From contig JAGAJN010000031.1 of the NCBI GenBank assembly GCA_017828975.1, forward strand, positions 124,001 through 188,000: 64,000 nucleotides of DNA, in the 5' to 3' direction. Shown one piece after another: positions 24,804-33,470 of this stretch. A model generated the notes under the pieces. That model saw only the letters and a list, made by a program, of their open reading frames with translations. It searched no databases and was not told where the DNA came from. The position numbers and the translations under genes are program-made. Origin of the DNA: Oscillospiraceae bacterium (GTDB taxonomy: Bacteria; Bacillota; Clostridia; Oscillospirales; Ruminococcaceae). Numbering within the stretch: the stretch's first letter is position 1; the number at the start of each line of letters is the position of its first letter.

Positions 24804-25751
24804 ATGAATACCGAAAAAAACACATTCCCCGAGTTTACGGCAAGCCTAAACAGCTACCGAATATTCCTTGCTGCGGCGGAACATGGCAGCATTTCGGCGG
24901 CGTCCGAACGATTATATATAAGCCAGCCTGCGGTGAGCCGTGCGGTTTCTCAGCTGGAAACCGATTTGGGCGCAAAGCTGTTTGAGCGGACGGGCAGGGG
25001 GGTGGTGCTTACCTATGAGGGGAAAATTCTGTACGAGCAGGTCAGGACGGCCTTTTCAGCGCTGACTGTCGGGGAGGAAAAGCTTCGCCGTATCAAGGAG
25101 CTTGGCATAGGTCAGCTGAAAATCGGGGCGAGTGCGGCACTCTGCAAATATATGCTGCTGCCGTTTTTGAAGGGCTTTGTTCGGGAAAATCCGCACATCA
25201 ATATTTCCATAGAATGTCGTTCGTCGGCGGAAACTTTGAAGCTTCTGCGGAACGGTCAGATAGATGCCGCACTTATGGTCAGACCCGAAAATACCGACGG
25301 ACTGGAAACTGTTTCCCTCGGTGAGATAGAGGACATTTTCATTGCATCGGGGGCATATCTGGACAATCTGTTTCTCCGTGACGGCATAACGGGTACAACC
25401 TCCGAGGAACGGGAACGTCAGCTTTTTGCGTCGGCAAATGTTATGCTTTTGGACGAGGAAAATCTCACAAGGCAGTACATTGACAGATATTTTGCGGAAA
25501 ATGACATTACCCTTAACCACGTTATCGAGGTAAGCTCAATGGACCTGCTTATGGACCTTGCAAAAACAGGTCTGGGGATTGCAAGCTGCGTCCGTGAGTT
25601 TGCGGAGGATATGCTCAGTTCGGGAGATGTGGTGGAGGTGCCGCTGAGAAAACCTATCAGACGCAGGCAGATAGTGTTTGCAGCGCTCTGTGATACGGAA
25701 ATGCCAAAGGCGGCGGAGAAATTTTTTAAGTATATTGCGGGAAATGAATAA
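24804..25751 (+). CDS. LysR-family regulator of the leu cluster
   Basis: A 315-residue LysR regulator. The winged HTH spans about 17-75 (GSISAASERLYISQPAVSRAVSQLE) and the effector domain about 100-310. The start ATG at 24804 is chosen from TGGAGATGG upstream and domain alignment; the open frame extends further but into the promoter. It is divergent from leuC with overlapping promoters and a T-N11-A palindrome, so it probably activates leuC-leuD-leuB. LysR regulators of such operons commonly sense alpha-isopropylmalate; that is inference here. Confidence 0.9.
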   Translation: MNTEKNTFPEFTASLNSYRIFLAAAEHGSISAASERLYISQPAVSRAVSQLETDLGAKLFERTGRGVVLTYEGKILYEQVRTAFSALTVGEEKLRRIKELGIGQLKIGASAALCKYMLLPFLKGFVRENPHINISIECRSSAETLKLLRNGQIDAALMVRPENTDGLETVSLGEIEDIFIASGAYLDNLFLRDGITGTTSEERERQLFASANVMLLDEENLTRQYIDRYFAENDITLNHVIEVSSMDLLMDLAKTGLGIASCVREFAEDMLSSGDVVEVPLRKPIRRRQIVFAALCDTEMPKAAEKFFKYIAGNE

Positions 25752-25773
25752 TTTATAAAATCCTCAAAAGCTA

Positions 25774-25802
25774 TTGAAAAATATTGCAAAAAGGTATATA
25801 AT
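25774..25802 (+). promoter_or_regulatory. Sigma-A promoter of the GH5 gene
   Basis: TTGAAA (25774-25779), 17 bp, TATAAT (25797-25802), 33 bp upstream of the start codon. Confidence 0.8.
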
Positions 25803-25835
25803 GTAATTACATATTTAATTTAAGGAGAAATCGCT

Positions 25836-26996
25836 ATGAATATCAGAAAAATAATCAGCCTTGCAGCGGCAAGCGTACTGACTGTAACAATGCTTGCGGG
25901 CTGCGGCGGGAAGTCCCCCGACAGTGCCGAGCAGAGCGAAACCGAGAGCGTTCCCGAGCCGACAGCTGTTCTCACTGCGACCGAGCTTGTCAAGGAGATG
26001 AAGCTTGGCTGGAATCTGGGAAACACTCTTGACGCCTCTCAGCCAACCTGGACAAAGGTCACAGATGCTGTTAAGTTTGAAACCTCCTGGGGTAACGTTC
26101 AGACCACACAGGAGATCATCGACACAGTTAAAGCGGCGGGCTTTAACATTGTCAGAATTCCCGTGACCTGGGACGTACATATAGGAGATGCTCCCGATTA
26201 CATTATCCAGCCCGAGTGGATGGCGAGAGTTAAAGAGGTCGTAAACTATGCTTACGGCGACGGCACATTTGTTATCTTAAATCTCCACCATGAGGAATGG
26301 CATTATCCCTCCGAGGAGAATTATCCCGCCGCAAGCGAAAAGCTCAAGGCTGTATGGACTCAGATTGCTGCCGAGTTCGCAGATTACGACCAGCACCTTA
26401 TTTTCGAGGGAATGAATGAGCCTCGTATGAAGGGCACTCCTCAGGAATGGACAGGCGGAACTCCCGAAGCAAGAGAGGTCATCAACAAGCTGAATGCGGA
26501 TTTTGTTTCCACTATCAGGGCACAGGGCGGAAATAACCCCGACAGATGCCTTATGATACCCACAATTGCGGCTTCGGGCGACAGTGCCGCACTGCAGGGC
26601 GTTACCGTTCCCGAGGACGACAAGGTCATCGTTTCCATTCACGCTTACAAGCCTTACAGCTTTGCTCTTGACAAAAACGGCACAAAGGAGTACAATTCCG
26701 AAACCGATACAAATGAGATAGACACCATTCTCTTAAATCTGAAAACTAACTTCCTTGACAAGGGCATTCCTGTTGTTATCGGCGAGTATGGCTTTATGAA
26801 CAAGGAAAATATTGATGCGAGAGTGGCTGCTCTTGATTACTATCTGAGTGCTGCAAGAAGCAATGGTATTCCCTGCGTCTGGTGGGATAACGGTGCATTT
26901 ATCGGAAGCGGCGAGAACTTCGGACTTCTCGACAGATCGACCTGCACATGGAAATATCCCGAGCTGATGGAAGTTATCAAGAAGTATTCGGAATAA
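25836..26996 (+). CDS. GH5 endoglucanase (cellulase), lipoprotein
   Basis: A 386-residue family 5 glycoside hydrolase anchored to the outer face of the membrane. A lipoprotein signal (LTVTMLAGC, lipobox Cys about 22) is followed by a Ser/Glu-rich linker and a TIM-barrel catalytic domain (about 50-385). Diagnostic features are GWNLGNTLDA, the conserved Arg in NIVRIPVTW, LNLHHEEW, the acid/base Glu195 in GMNEPRM, HAYKPY, the nucleophile Glu317 in IGEYGFM and the Trp in VWWDNG. It has no carbohydrate-binding module or dockerin. It probably cleaves beta-1,4-glucans or mixed-linkage glucans at the cell surface. It has its own promoter and terminator. Confidence 0.94.
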   Translation: MNIRKIISLAAASVLTVTMLAGCGGKSPDSAEQSETESVPEPTAVLTATELVKEMKLGWNLGNTLDASQPTWTKVTDAVKFETSWGNVQTTQEIIDTVKAAGFNIVRIPVTWDVHIGDAPDYIIQPEWMARVKEVVNYAYGDGTFVILNLHHEEWHYPSEENYPAASEKLKAVWTQIAAEFADYDQHLIFEGMNEPRMKGTPQEWTGGTPEAREVINKLNADFVSTIRAQGGNNPDRCLMIPTIAASGDSAALQGVTVPEDDKVIVSIHAYKPYSFALDKNGTKEYNSETDTNEIDTILLNLKTNFLDKGIPVVIGEYGFMNKENIDARVAALDYYLSAARSNGIPCVWWDNGAFIGSGENFGLLDRSTCTWKYPELMEVIKKYSE

Positions 26997-27015
26997 TTTT
27001 TATATTGATGCAAAT

Positions 27016-27060
27016 AAAAATCGGTTTGACTTGTTCCGCACAGGTCAGACCGATTTTTTG
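27016..27060. terminator. Terminator after the GH5 gene
   Basis: AAAATCGGTTTGAC..TG pairs with CA..GTCAGACCGATTTTTT; T-rich on the plus strand, 19 bp after the stop codon. Confidence 0.8.
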
Positions 27061-27084
27061 TGCTGATCATTTACAAAATATCCC

Positions 27085-27113
27085 TTTACAACCTATAAAG
27101 AATGTGGTATAAT
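27085..27113 (+). promoter_or_regulatory. Sigma-A promoter of the GH2 gene
   Basis: TTTACA (27085-27090), 17 bp, TATAAT (27108-27113). The -10 lies just downstream of an in-frame ATG at 27102, which therefore cannot be the start codon. Confidence 0.8.
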
Positions 27114-27152
27114 CAAAATAATATAACAACCGATGCGAAAGGCGTGATTTTT

Positions 27153-30100
27153 TTGAACTGCACCGAGAAAACCCTGTTCAACTCGGGCTGGCGTTTTGCC
27201 AAGCTTGCTTGTGAAACCGATTACAATACGGCAATGGAAAGTGAGTTTACAGCCGTCGAACTGCCTCACGACTGGCTGATTTGGGACACTCACAACCTTT
27301 ACGAAACCGGCGAGGGCTGGTATGTAAAAACCTTTACAATTGAGCCTGAAGACGGTGTTTTGTACTCCATAGGCTTTGACGGCGTTTATATGGATTCGGA
27401 GGTCTATGTGAACGGAACGTCTGCGGGACGTTGGACTTACGGCTATTCCGCTTTTGAAACGGATATTACCCGATTTATCGTGAACGGCGAGAATACCGTT
27501 GCTGTCAGGGTGCGTCATAAGGCACCTAATTCCCGCTGGTATTCGGGTGCGGGAATTTACAGAAATGTGTGGTTTGTGAAGCGTCCCGAGGTGGGTATTG
27601 CGCCCGATGGTGTTTACATTTCTGCGGATATGGACGGACGGGTTGCGGTCAGCTGCGAATTTAACTGCGATGCGCATTTGGTTTCGGCGGTAAGTCATTC
27701 GGTCATTGCCCCCGACGGACATGTTGTTCAGTTCCATACCTATAACGGTTCGCCCGACGAGGAAAAGGTATTTACGGTGGACTCTCCGCTGCTGTGGAGT
27801 GCCGATTCGCCCAACGTTTACAAGCTGAAAACCGAGGTTTTCGGACATTCGGGAGAACGTACCGACCTGGTGATGAACAGCTTTGGTTTCAGAACGCTTA
27901 CTTTTGACCCCAACGAGGGATTTTTCTGCAACGGCAAATATGAAAAGCTGAAGGGCGTTTGTCTGCATCACGACCTTGGAGCATTGGGCGCTGCCGTCAA
28001 CAAGACCGCACTCAGACGTCAGCTTCGTATTATGAAGGATATGGGTGCGAATGCTATTCGTACATCTCACAATATGCCCTCCGAGGAGCTTATGGAGCTT
28101 TGCGATGAGATGGGACTTTACGTTGACAGCGAGTCCTTCGATATGTGGGAGCTGCCAAAGACCGAGTTTGACAATGCAAGATTTTTCAACGTTACCGCCC
28201 ACTGCGATGTTGAAAGCTGGGTAAGGCGGGGAAGAAATCACCCCTCTGTTATTATGTGGAGCATCGGAAACGAGATTTACGATACTCATGCGTCCGAAAG
28301 GGGCTATGAGATCGCCGAAATGCTTAAGAAATACGTTGAGGAATTTGACCCGCGCAAAAATGCAAGAGTGACTATCGGCTCCAATTTCATCGAATGGGAA
28401 AATGCTCAGAAGGTAGGAAAAATGCTGGGAATTTCCGGTTATAATTACGCCGAAAGACTTTACGATGCCCATCACGAAAAATATCCCGAAACCTGTATCT
28501 ACGGAAGCGAAACTGCCTCCGAGGTACACAGCAGGGGAGTTTACCATTTCCCACTGTCCGCATCGCTGCTGACTCATGACGACAAGCAGTGTTCATCTCT
28601 CGGAAACAGCGTTGTTGGCTGGGGCAGCACCGCCGAAAGAGCGTGGATCATGGACAGGGACAGGAAGTTCTGCCTTGGTCAGTTTGTGTGGACGGGCTTC
28701 GATTACATCGGTGAACCGACACCGTACAGCACGAAAAACAGCTACTTCGGCATTGTTGACACGGCGGGAATTCCCAAGGATATTTACTATTTCTATCAGT
28801 CCCAGTGGACGGAAAAGCCTATGGTGCATATTGCGCCCTATTGGGATTTCAACAAGGATTGCCCCGACACGCTTGTGGACGTTATTGCATACACAAATGC
28901 GCCTTATGTTGAGCTTTTCTTAAACGGAAATTCTCTCGGAAAACAGAAGCTTGAACATGGAAGCGGCAGCAAGCTAAAGGGTCATTGGCGGTTGCCCTAT
29001 GCCGAGGGCGAGCTGAAAGCCGTTGCCTATGACGATAACGGAAATGCTGTTGCCGAGGAAACAAAGCACAGCTTCTCCGACCCTGTAAAGGTGAATATTT
29101 CCGTTGACAAAACGGTTATGTCGGCGGACGGCAGCGATATGATTTTTGCGGAAATTTCCGTCTGCGATAAGGACGGCTATCCCGTTGAAAATGCAAGAAA
29201 CAGGATAAATGTCAGCCTGACGGGTGCGGGACGAATTGTGGGAATGGACAACGGCGATTCCACCGATTACGAGCAGTACAAGACCACGAGCAGAAAGCTT
29301 TTCGGCGGCAAGCTTACGGTTATGATAATGGCAACGGACAAGGCGGGAGAGATGGTTTTGACCGCAGGCTCCAACGGTCTTGAAGCTGCCGAAATTCGTC
29401 TGACTGCGGAAGATGTTGGCTATACCGCCGAGGAAGGCAGAGTGTTTGACGAGGTGACAAAGGCGGAGGAAAAGGGCGACATTCCCGTGAGAAAGATCGA
29501 AGCGTTCTTTATTTCGGGCAGCGGTCGGCTTGATGCGGAAAACACCGTTGCTGAGGTGGGCTGCAAGGTATATCCGGAAAATGCGGACGCTCACGAAGTT
29601 TACTGCAAGGCTGTTGCCGAAAATGGGCTGGAAACTAACGTTGCAGTCTGCGAAATGTCGGACGAAAAGATCAAGGTCACCGCAAAGGGCGACGGCGAGT
29701 TCAGGCTGAGATTTTACTGCAACAACGGCGGCGAATATCCCGAGGTCTGCTCGGACGTTTGCTTTACCGTCAGCGGAATGGGTGCGGCGGTAAGAAGCCC
29801 GTACAGCTTTGTCTGCGCATGCTTTTACAGCCGTTCGGATATTGCGCTGAAGGTCATTGAAAATGGCGCTCTCGGCGGATTTTCGGGGCCTGCTTACGTT
29901 ACCTATACGGACGTGGATTTCGGCAGAGCGGGTTCGTCCAAGATGAAGATAGGTGTCGGAAACAGCACGGGCAGCGATGTTGAAATAGAGGTCTGGAACG
30001 GTATTCCGAACGAAGGCGGAAGGCTTGTTGACACGCTGAAAATTCCTCACAACAACCGCTGGGACGGCTTTGATATTATTGATGCTCCTCTTTCCGAGGT

Positions 30101-30542
30101 GTTCAAGGGCGTATCCACAGTGACTTTCGGCATAAAGAACAGCTGCATTTTCGGCGGATTTGAGTTTGAGAAGCCGAATGAAGCTTTTGCCCTTATTAGT
30201 GCGGCAGACAATGACGGCGTTTACGGAGATGATTTTGCAGTCAATGGCAGCCGCATTGAAAATATCGGAAACAACGTTGTTATCGACTTCAAGGGAATGG
30301 ACTTCGGCAGCGGTGCGGCTTCGATAACGGTCATCGGAAGAACGCCCAACGAGTTGAATACCATTCAGCTTCGCACCAACGACGGCAGCGGTCAGAGAAC
30401 GCAGCTGCTTGAATTTGCAAGCTCCTCCGAATATGTCAGCAGGACATTTGCTATTGACAAGCTTTGCGGTGTTAATGATGTGAGCTTTGTGTTCCTGCCG
30501 GGTTCTAAGTTTGATTTTGAGGCGTTTAAGTTTTCGGAATAA
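27153..30542 (+). CDS. GH2-family beta-galactosidase-like glycosidase
   Basis: A glycoside hydrolase of about 1129 residues. The N-terminal GH2 sugar-binding jelly roll (about 1-160, LPHDWLIWD, RWYSGAGIYRNVW) is followed by an immunoglobulin-like domain, a TIM barrel (about 265-560) with acid/base Glu374 in WSIGNEIYD and nucleophile Glu453 in YGSETAS, and WTGFDYIGEPTPY. Beta-rich C-terminal domains (about 590-1129) follow, including an invasin/DUF4982-like region and a carbohydrate-binding-like end. The start TTG at 27153 is inferred because the promoter overlaps the upstream ATG and GAAAGG lies about 10 bp before it. There is no signal peptide, so it is probably cytoplasmic and acts on imported oligosaccharides. 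The sugar specificity is not readable. Confidence 0.9.
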   Translation: MNCTEKTLFNSGWRFAKLACETDYNTAMESEFTAVELPHDWLIWDTHNLYETGEGWYVKTFTIEPEDGVLYSIGFDGVYMDSEVYVNGTSAGRWTYGYSAFETDITRFIVNGENTVAVRVRHKAPNSRWYSGAGIYRNVWFVKRPEVGIAPDGVYISADMDGRVAVSCEFNCDAHLVSAVSHSVIAPDGHVVQFHTYNGSPDEEKVFTVDSPLLWSADSPNVYKLKTEVFGHSGERTDLVMNSFGFRTLTFDPNEGFFCNGKYEKLKGVCLHHDLGALGAAVNKTALRRQLRIMKDMGANAIRTSHNMPSEELMELCDEMGLYVDSESFDMWELPKTEFDNARFFNVTAHCDVESWVRRGRNHPSVIMWSIGNEIYDTHASERGYEIAEMLKKYVEEFDPRKNARVTIGSNFIEWENAQKVGKMLGISGYNYAERLYDAHHEKYPETCIYGSETASEVHSRGVYHFPLSASLLTHDDKQCSSLGNSVVGWGSTAERAWIMDRDRKFCLGQFVWTGFDYIGEPTPYSTKNSYFGIVDTAGIPKDIYYFYQSQWTEKPMVHIAPYWDFNKDCPDTLVDVIAYTNAPYVELFLNGNSLGKQKLEHGSGSKLKGHWRLPYAEGELKAVAYDDNGNAVAEETKHSFSDPVKVNISVDKTVMSADGSDMIFAEISVCDKDGYPVENARNRINVSLTGAGRIVGMDNGDSTDYEQYKTTSRKLFGGKLTVMIMATDKAGEMVLTAGSNGLEAAEIRLTAEDVGYTAEEGRVFDEVTKAEEKGDIPVRKIEAFFISGSGRLDAENTVAEVGCKVYPENADAHEVYCKAVAENGLETNVAVCEMSDEKIKVTAKGDGEFRLRFYCNNGGEYPEVCSDVCFTVSGMGAAVRSPYSFVCACFYSRSDIALKVIENGALGGFSGPAYVTYTDVDFGRAGSSKMKIGVGNSTGSDVEIEVWNGIPNEGGRLVDTLKIPHNNRWDGFDIIDAPLSEVFKGVSTVTFGIKNSCIFGGFEFEKPNEAFALISAADNDGVYGDDFAVNGSRIENIGNNVVIDFKGMDFGSGAASITVIGRTPNELNTIQLRTNDGSGQRTQLLEFASSSEYVSRTFAIDKLCGVNDVSFVFLPGSKFDFEAFKFSE

Positions 30543-30584
30543 ACGATATGTTTAAAAGTTACATCGGCTGATAAAATAGTATAT

Positions 30585-30628
30585 GACTGCGCAAAGCTCA
30601 CATTACCAAGCTTTGCGCAGTCTTTTTT
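30585..30628 (+). terminator. Terminator after the GH2 gene
   Basis: A perfect 14-bp stem GACTGCGCAAAGCT / AGCTTTGCGCAGTC followed by six T, 43 bp after the stop codon. Confidence 0.9.
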
Positions 30629-30649
30629 GCAGAAATCGGTATTATATTT

Positions 30650-30666
30650 TGTCACAAATCATGACA
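30650..30666. promoter_or_regulatory. Inverted repeat upstream of the sigma-factor gene
   Basis: TGTCA and TGACA are separated by 7 bp, about 60 bp before the sigma-factor start. ECF operons are often autoregulated, so this may be part of the promoter or a regulator site. No sigma-A promoter is obvious in the interval. Confidence 0.35.
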
Positions 30667-30723
30667 CTATGCTGTTATATATTACGAAAGGTACCTTACA
30701 TCAAAAAGGAAGGAATGATATGA

Positions 30724-31227
30724 TTGCATTCATACAGAAAGCTTGAAGAATTATATCGCCTGTATGAAAAGCCTATGTATCACATTGCGATGGCGATACT
30801 GAAAAATCATCATCAGGCAGAGGACGCAGTTTCGGACGCTTTCGGCAGGCTCATAGGCAGTCTTGATAAGCTGGGCAAGCCCGAAAGCGTGCAGACAAAG
30901 GCATACATAATAAAAGTCATAAGAAGCACTGCTATCAATATCTACCGAAAAAATTTCCGCAGTGCCGACAGTCTTGACGAATGTGAGGAATTTGCCGCAG
31001 ACAGCAGTTCCGATGCGACCTTTACGGCTTTTGAAAACAAAGAGCTTGCGGACAAAATTCTTTCGGATATGGACGAGGAGGACGCAAAGATCGTTGTTCT
31101 CCGAGGTCGTGATGAACTGCCTTACAAAGAGATAGCAGGCATTATGTCAATGAACGAGGGCACAGTCAGAAAGCGTTTTGAACGGGCAAAAAAGTCCGTG
31201 CTTTTAAAGTTTGAAGGGGAAAGGTGA
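30724..31227 (+). CDS. ECF-type RNA polymerase sigma factor
   Basis: A 167-residue sigma-70 family protein. Region 2 spans about 5-75 (AEDAVSDAFGRLIGSLDKL, AYIIKVIRSTAINIYRK) and region 4 about 110-160 (LPYKEIAGIMSMNEGTVRKRFERAKK). Regions 1.1 and 3 are absent. The start is a TTG: the nearest ATGs are out of frame or followed by a stop, and AAGGAAGG stands at the right distance. The following gene begins 4 bp after the stop and encodes a membrane protein with a cytoplasmic N-terminus, the usual sigma/anti-sigma arrangement. The regulon and signal are unknown. Confidence 0.88.
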   Translation: MHSYRKLEELYRLYEKPMYHIAMAILKNHHQAEDAVSDAFGRLIGSLDKLGKPESVQTKAYIIKVIRSTAINIYRKNFRSADSLDECEEFAADSSSDATFTAFENKELADKILSDMDEEDAKIVVLRGRDELPYKEIAGIMSMNEGTVRKRFERAKKSVLLKFEGER

Positions 31228-31231
31228 CAAT

Positions 31232-32599
31232 ATGAGAACAGATAAATTTTTCAGCGAAAAGGAATGGAATGATATAGTTGAGTACGCATTTTCCGCAGAT
31301 TCACCGCAGCCTGAGTTTTCCGAGGATTATGTCAAGCACCGTGAAAATATGCTTTCATCGGTCAGACCAAAGCACAGAAGTATAAGGCTGAGTGTGGTGC
31401 TTGCTGTTGTGGCGGCGGCTTGTATTCCTGTGACTGCTTTTGCCGCAAATCGGATAATGATGCTTCGTGCGGAAAAGTCGGCAGCGTATCAGCAGAAGGT
31501 AATCATCGAGCCTATGGAGAGCGAAGGTGTTTCCGAAAAATTTGAGGGATACCGTCAGCTGAGGCTAAACTATATCCCAGAAGGACTTGTAATGCGTTAT
31601 GATGGAAAATATCACGACCCAAACTCCGAAAAGGCAATGACACCGCTGTTTTACAGATTTAACGAAGGCAAGGGAATTTCCGAAGCGGTGAATTTTTCAA
31701 GCAGCTCTGTGACCTTTGAGCTTGACGGGAAAAGTGCCGTATTTGTTGATAGAATAGACGGTTACGACAGGCTTTGGGTGCTCTTTGAAAATACGCCTTA
31801 CGCTGCGGAAATATATGTGAATGACGTTCCCATGGACGAGGTTAAAAAGCTGGCGGAGGGTCTGGAGCTTGTTCCTTCGGATGTAGAAACTGCGGGAATT
31901 TGGCAGGATATTAACGAGCTTGTTGACGAAGGCAGCGTTGTGAGCTATTCCAATGATGTGGATATGAGCAAGGTCAAGGTGCTTTCGGCGGGGGACAGCT
32001 TTAAGTGTTATTCCAATGAGAATTTGGATATTCATATTGAGAATATTTCACTGCAAAAGAATTTTGACGGCATAACCACCAACAGTATCGGAAATGATGA
32101 TTTCGATGTGGATTTCGGAAAATATCTTGATGAAAACGGCGAGCTGACAGCAGAGCGTGTGACGGTAAAGCGTGGCGACGGTGTAAACACGCTTGACGAG
32201 GTGATAAGCCGCGAAAAGGTTGACCGCAGTGTTATCGTAATGACGCTTACCTGCACAAATAACGGAAATGAGCGGGGAGAAATATGCTTCTATCCCAAAA
32301 TGTTCCGTATGGTTGACGGAAAGGCAATTGACCTGACTGAGCCCGATAACACTACTTTTATAAGCTATGGAGATAAGAAGCTAGGTGGGGACAATGTACA
32401 TTTTAGCTTCTATACAAGCGGTGAACACGAAAAGAACAGCGCACTCATAGAAGCGGGAGAAAGCGTTACGGTTCGGCTTGCGTTTATAGCAGACGATGAC
32501 AGCCTTGACACGCTGTATATCAATTTCGGAGAGATGTTATACGACAGCTTGGCGATTTCCGCCGAAAATAGCGGTGAAATAGTTAAGGTAACGGAATAA
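31232..32599 (+). CDS. Membrane-anchored partner (putative anti-sigma) of the ECF factor
   Basis: A 455-residue protein with a short cytoplasmic N-terminus (about 1-48), one membrane segment (about 50-66, VVLAVVAAACIPVTAFA) and a large extracellular part rich in beta strands. The N-terminal cytoplasmic stub could bind the sigma factor encoded immediately upstream, but no zinc anti-sigma His/Cys motif is visible. The start ATG at 31232 has GAAAGG and lies 4 bp after the sigma stop codon. The extracellular region has no motif I recognise. It could sense an external signal. The anti-sigma role is inferred from context only. Confidence 0.72.
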   Translation: MRTDKFFSEKEWNDIVEYAFSADSPQPEFSEDYVKHRENMLSSVRPKHRSIRLSVVLAVVAAACIPVTAFAANRIMMLRAEKSAAYQQKVIIEPMESEGVSEKFEGYRQLRLNYIPEGLVMRYDGKYHDPNSEKAMTPLFYRFNEGKGISEAVNFSSSSVTFELDGKSAVFVDRIDGYDRLWVLFENTPYAAEIYVNDVPMDEVKKLAEGLELVPSDVETAGIWQDINELVDEGSVVSYSNDVDMSKVKVLSAGDSFKCYSNENLDIHIENISLQKNFDGITTNSIGNDDFDVDFGKYLDENGELTAERVTVKRGDGVNTLDEVISREKVDRSVIVMTLTCTNNGNERGEICFYPKMFRMVDGKAIDLTEPDNTTFISYGDKKLGGDNVHFSFYTSGEHEKNSALIEAGESVTVRLAFIADDDSLDTLYINFGEMLYDSLAISAENSGEIVKVTE

Positions 32600-32627
32600 T
32601 AATTTTGCATAGTTTTGACGTAATCTC

Positions 32628-32656
32628 TTGCATTTTCCCGAAAGGTGTGCTATAAT
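32628..32656 (+). promoter_or_regulatory. Sigma-A promoter of the reductase gene
   Basis: TTGCAT (32628-32633), 17 bp, TATAAT (32651-32656), 35 bp upstream of the start codon. Confidence 0.75.
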
Positions 32657-32690
32657 GGACTGCAAACATTAACCGAAACAGGAGGGCACT

Positions 32691-33242
32691 ATGAACATTC
32701 TTGTTATTAATTGCAGTCCCGTAAGAAACGGTGCTACCGCTGAAATTGTAAATCTGGTGAGCCGATTTATAAGCGAAGGAAATCGGGTCAGAGAGATATG
32801 TATTGACGATTTTGAGATAAAGCTTTGCAGGGGCTGCAGAAATTGTCATAAAACAGCAAAATGCTTTCAGCAGGACGATGTTTTAAAGGTCATAGAACAT
32901 TTTGAATGGGCAGATAAGATCGTTTCCGCAGCGCCGTCCTACTGGGCTGATATTCCGGGACAGTTCAAGGTGTTTATCGACAGATGCACACCCTGGTGCA
33001 ATACTCATGAGCCTCACGCATCACTGAAAAGCGGGAAGAAGGGCTATGCTATCGCCCTGAGGACAGGTCCCGGAATGCCTGAGTGCGAAAGGATAATCGG
33101 CAGCATCGAGCATTTTTACGGTCATATGGAGATCGAAGCCTGCGGGCATCTTGGATTGTGTTCCGTGGAAAACAGGGGAGATGTTGCGGGAAAGATTGAT
33201 GAGATAAAGGCATTTTGCGAAAGAATAACGGCAGATACATAA
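32691..33242 (+). CDS. Flavodoxin-like NAD(P)H-dependent oxidoreductase
   Basis: A 183-residue NADPH-dependent FMN reductase-type protein. The phosphate-binding loop SPVRNGATAEIV (about 9-20) contacts FMN. The Cys-rich CRGCRNCHKTAKC segment (about 44-56) is typical of iron-sulfur flavoprotein or azoreductase-like clostridial enzymes, and SAAPSYWADIPGQFKVFIDR is the conserved flavin-contact loop. AGGAGGG precedes the start. Its substrate is unknown; quinones, nitro compounds and azo dyes are typical. It is monocistronic with its own terminator. Confidence 0.88.
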   Translation: MNILVINCSPVRNGATAEIVNLVSRFISEGNRVREICIDDFEIKLCRGCRNCHKTAKCFQQDDVLKVIEHFEWADKIVSAAPSYWADIPGQFKVFIDRCTPWCNTHEPHASLKSGKKGYAIALRTGPGMPECERIIGSIEHFYGHMEIEACGHLGLCSVENRGDVAGKIDEIKAFCERITADT

Positions 33243-33261
33243 ATTCTCATTTCATTTAAAA

Positions 33262-33300
33262 CACGGAGGTAGGTAAAAATCCTATCTCCGTGAAAATTTT
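33262..33300 (+). terminator. Terminator after the reductase gene
   Basis: CACGGAGGTAGG pairs with CCTATCTCCGTG (one G-U pair) and is followed by AAAATTTT, 19 bp after the stop codon. Confidence 0.7.
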
Positions 33301-33302
33301 AC

Positions 33303-33331
33303 TTGACAATATTGGAAAGCTGTGATATAAT
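33303..33331 (+). promoter_or_regulatory. Consensus promoter of tRNA-Leu(UAG)
   Basis: TTGACA (33303-33308), 17 bp, TATAAT (33326-33331): a perfect consensus 13 bp upstream of the mature 5' end. Confidence 0.92.
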
Positions 33332-33344
33332 TTTAATGTTATAT

Positions 33345-33428
33345 GCGGGTGTGGCGGAATTGGCAGACGCGCCAGATTTAGGTTCTGGTGGCACCCCCGT
33401 GCAGGTTCAAGTCCTGTCACCCGCACCA
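33345..33428 (+). tRNA. tRNA-Leu, anticodon UAG
   Basis: The acceptor stem GCGGGTG pairs with CACCCGC, discriminator A, and CCA is encoded. The anticodon stem CCAGA/TCTGG encloses the loop TTTAGGT, giving anticodon TAG. A long variable arm (class II) and the TTCAAGTC T-loop are present. At 84 nt it has the usual length for tRNA-Leu. Confidence 0.96.
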
Positions 33429-33470
33429 AAAAATCCTTTCACCGGTTTCGGCGAAAGGATTTTTTATTTG
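33429..33470 (+). terminator. Terminator of tRNA-Leu(UAG)
   Basis: AAAAAATCCTTTC pairs with GAAAGGATTTTTT around a 10-11 base loop. It also reads as a terminator for the convergent gene that ends at 33464. Confidence 0.85.

Noticed and set aside
27153..28577. Long antisense ORFs of several hundred codons opposite the GH2 gene, argS, nfnB and other genes.
   Set aside because: They are mirror frames of strongly biased coding sequence, lack ribosome-binding sites and contain no recognisable domains.
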